Source: Thermoplasmata archaeon (GTDB lineage: Archaea > Thermoplasmatota > Thermoplasmata > Lutacidiplasmatales > UBA184). From it: a stretch of DNA of 22,117 nt. The translations under genes and the position numbers were made by a program. Below are positions 22,040 to 22,117 of this stretch, piece by piece; position 1 is the stretch's first letter, and each line of letters begins with the position of its first letter. The notes beneath the pieces were generated by a model. That model was not told the origin of the DNA and made no database searches. It saw only the letters and a program-made list of their open reading frames with translations. The stretch spans positions 1-22,117 of the forward strand of contig JAKIWU010000005.1 in NCBI GenBank assembly GCA_022749905.1. Direction: 5' to 3'.

Positions 22040-22117
22040 CTAGGGCGCGTTCAGCGCGTCGGATCCCGCGGGCAGGGCGCGTGCGCCGGTAACGGCGTCG
22101 AGGACGACGCGGCCCTC
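22040..22117 (-). CDS. C-terminal end of an unidentified protein (gene enters from right edge)
   Basis: The minus-strand frame is open from the right edge to TAG 22042-22040, giving 25 residues that start EGRVVLDAVTGARALP. Third codon positions are almost all G or C, like the confirmed genes, and the 72-nt gap to the MBL start carries that gene's promoter. The fragment is too short to assign a family. Confidence 0.4.
   Translation of the reverse strand, partial: EGRVVLDAVTGARALPAGSDALNAP

Overview
The window is a gene-dense, high-G+C stretch of archaeal chromosome. The archaeal assignment rests on a proteasome beta subunit with an archaeal-type propeptide, an FttA/aCPSF1 KH-beta-CASP nuclease, a stand-alone GMP synthase subunit B, the KEOPS subunit Cgi121, a heterodisulfide-reductase-like succinate dehydrogenase subunit and a tRNA gene with a bulge-helix-bulge intron. 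Several GTG-start genes sit about 27 bases downstream of an A/T-rich box, as expected for leaderless archaeal transcripts. The mix of class-E-like Sdh, bacterial-type MutS/MutL and Cys-containing kelch surface proteins suggests a high-G+C member of Thermoplasmata or a relative. That placement is inference; no marker for a finer assignment is present.

Layout, left to right. (1) 1-1097 (-): secreted Cys-rich kelch-like protein, running off the left edge. (2) 1311-2855 (+): KaiC/GvpD-like double-domain ATPase. (3) 2886-3542 (-): dolichol-kinase-like membrane protein, divergent from a (+) purine pair purE-guaAb (3639-5044, ATGA overlap). (4) Two small (+) genes: a possible ribbon-helix-helix protein (5095-5313) and a CxxC protein (5388-5642). 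(5) A (-) operon sdhA-sdhB-sdhE-ridA (9643 to 5662) with overlapping or touching genes. (6) (+) psmB (9867-10538) and fttA (10601-12505). (7) (+) AlkP-superfamily phosphohydrolase plus GT4 glycosyltransferase (12653-15362). (8) A (-) mismatch-repair operon mutS-mutL-PD-(D/E)XK nuclease (20318 to 15359), every junction translationally coupled, with mutS interrupted by one in-frame TAA. (9) (-) tRNA-Ser(UGA) and an intron-containing tRNA-Gly(UCC). (10) (-) MBL-fold hydrolase and Cgi121, then the last codons of another (-) gene at the right edge.

The strongest items for a second look are the 30-nt intron in the T-loop of tRNA-Gly(UCC), which folds into a near-canonical BHB; the single nonsense codon in an otherwise intact mutS; and an undescribed small PD-(D/E)XK nuclease whose start codon overlaps the mutL stop. 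No CRISPR array, insertion sequence, prophage or rRNA gene was seen, and no gap between genes exceeds about 215 bases.
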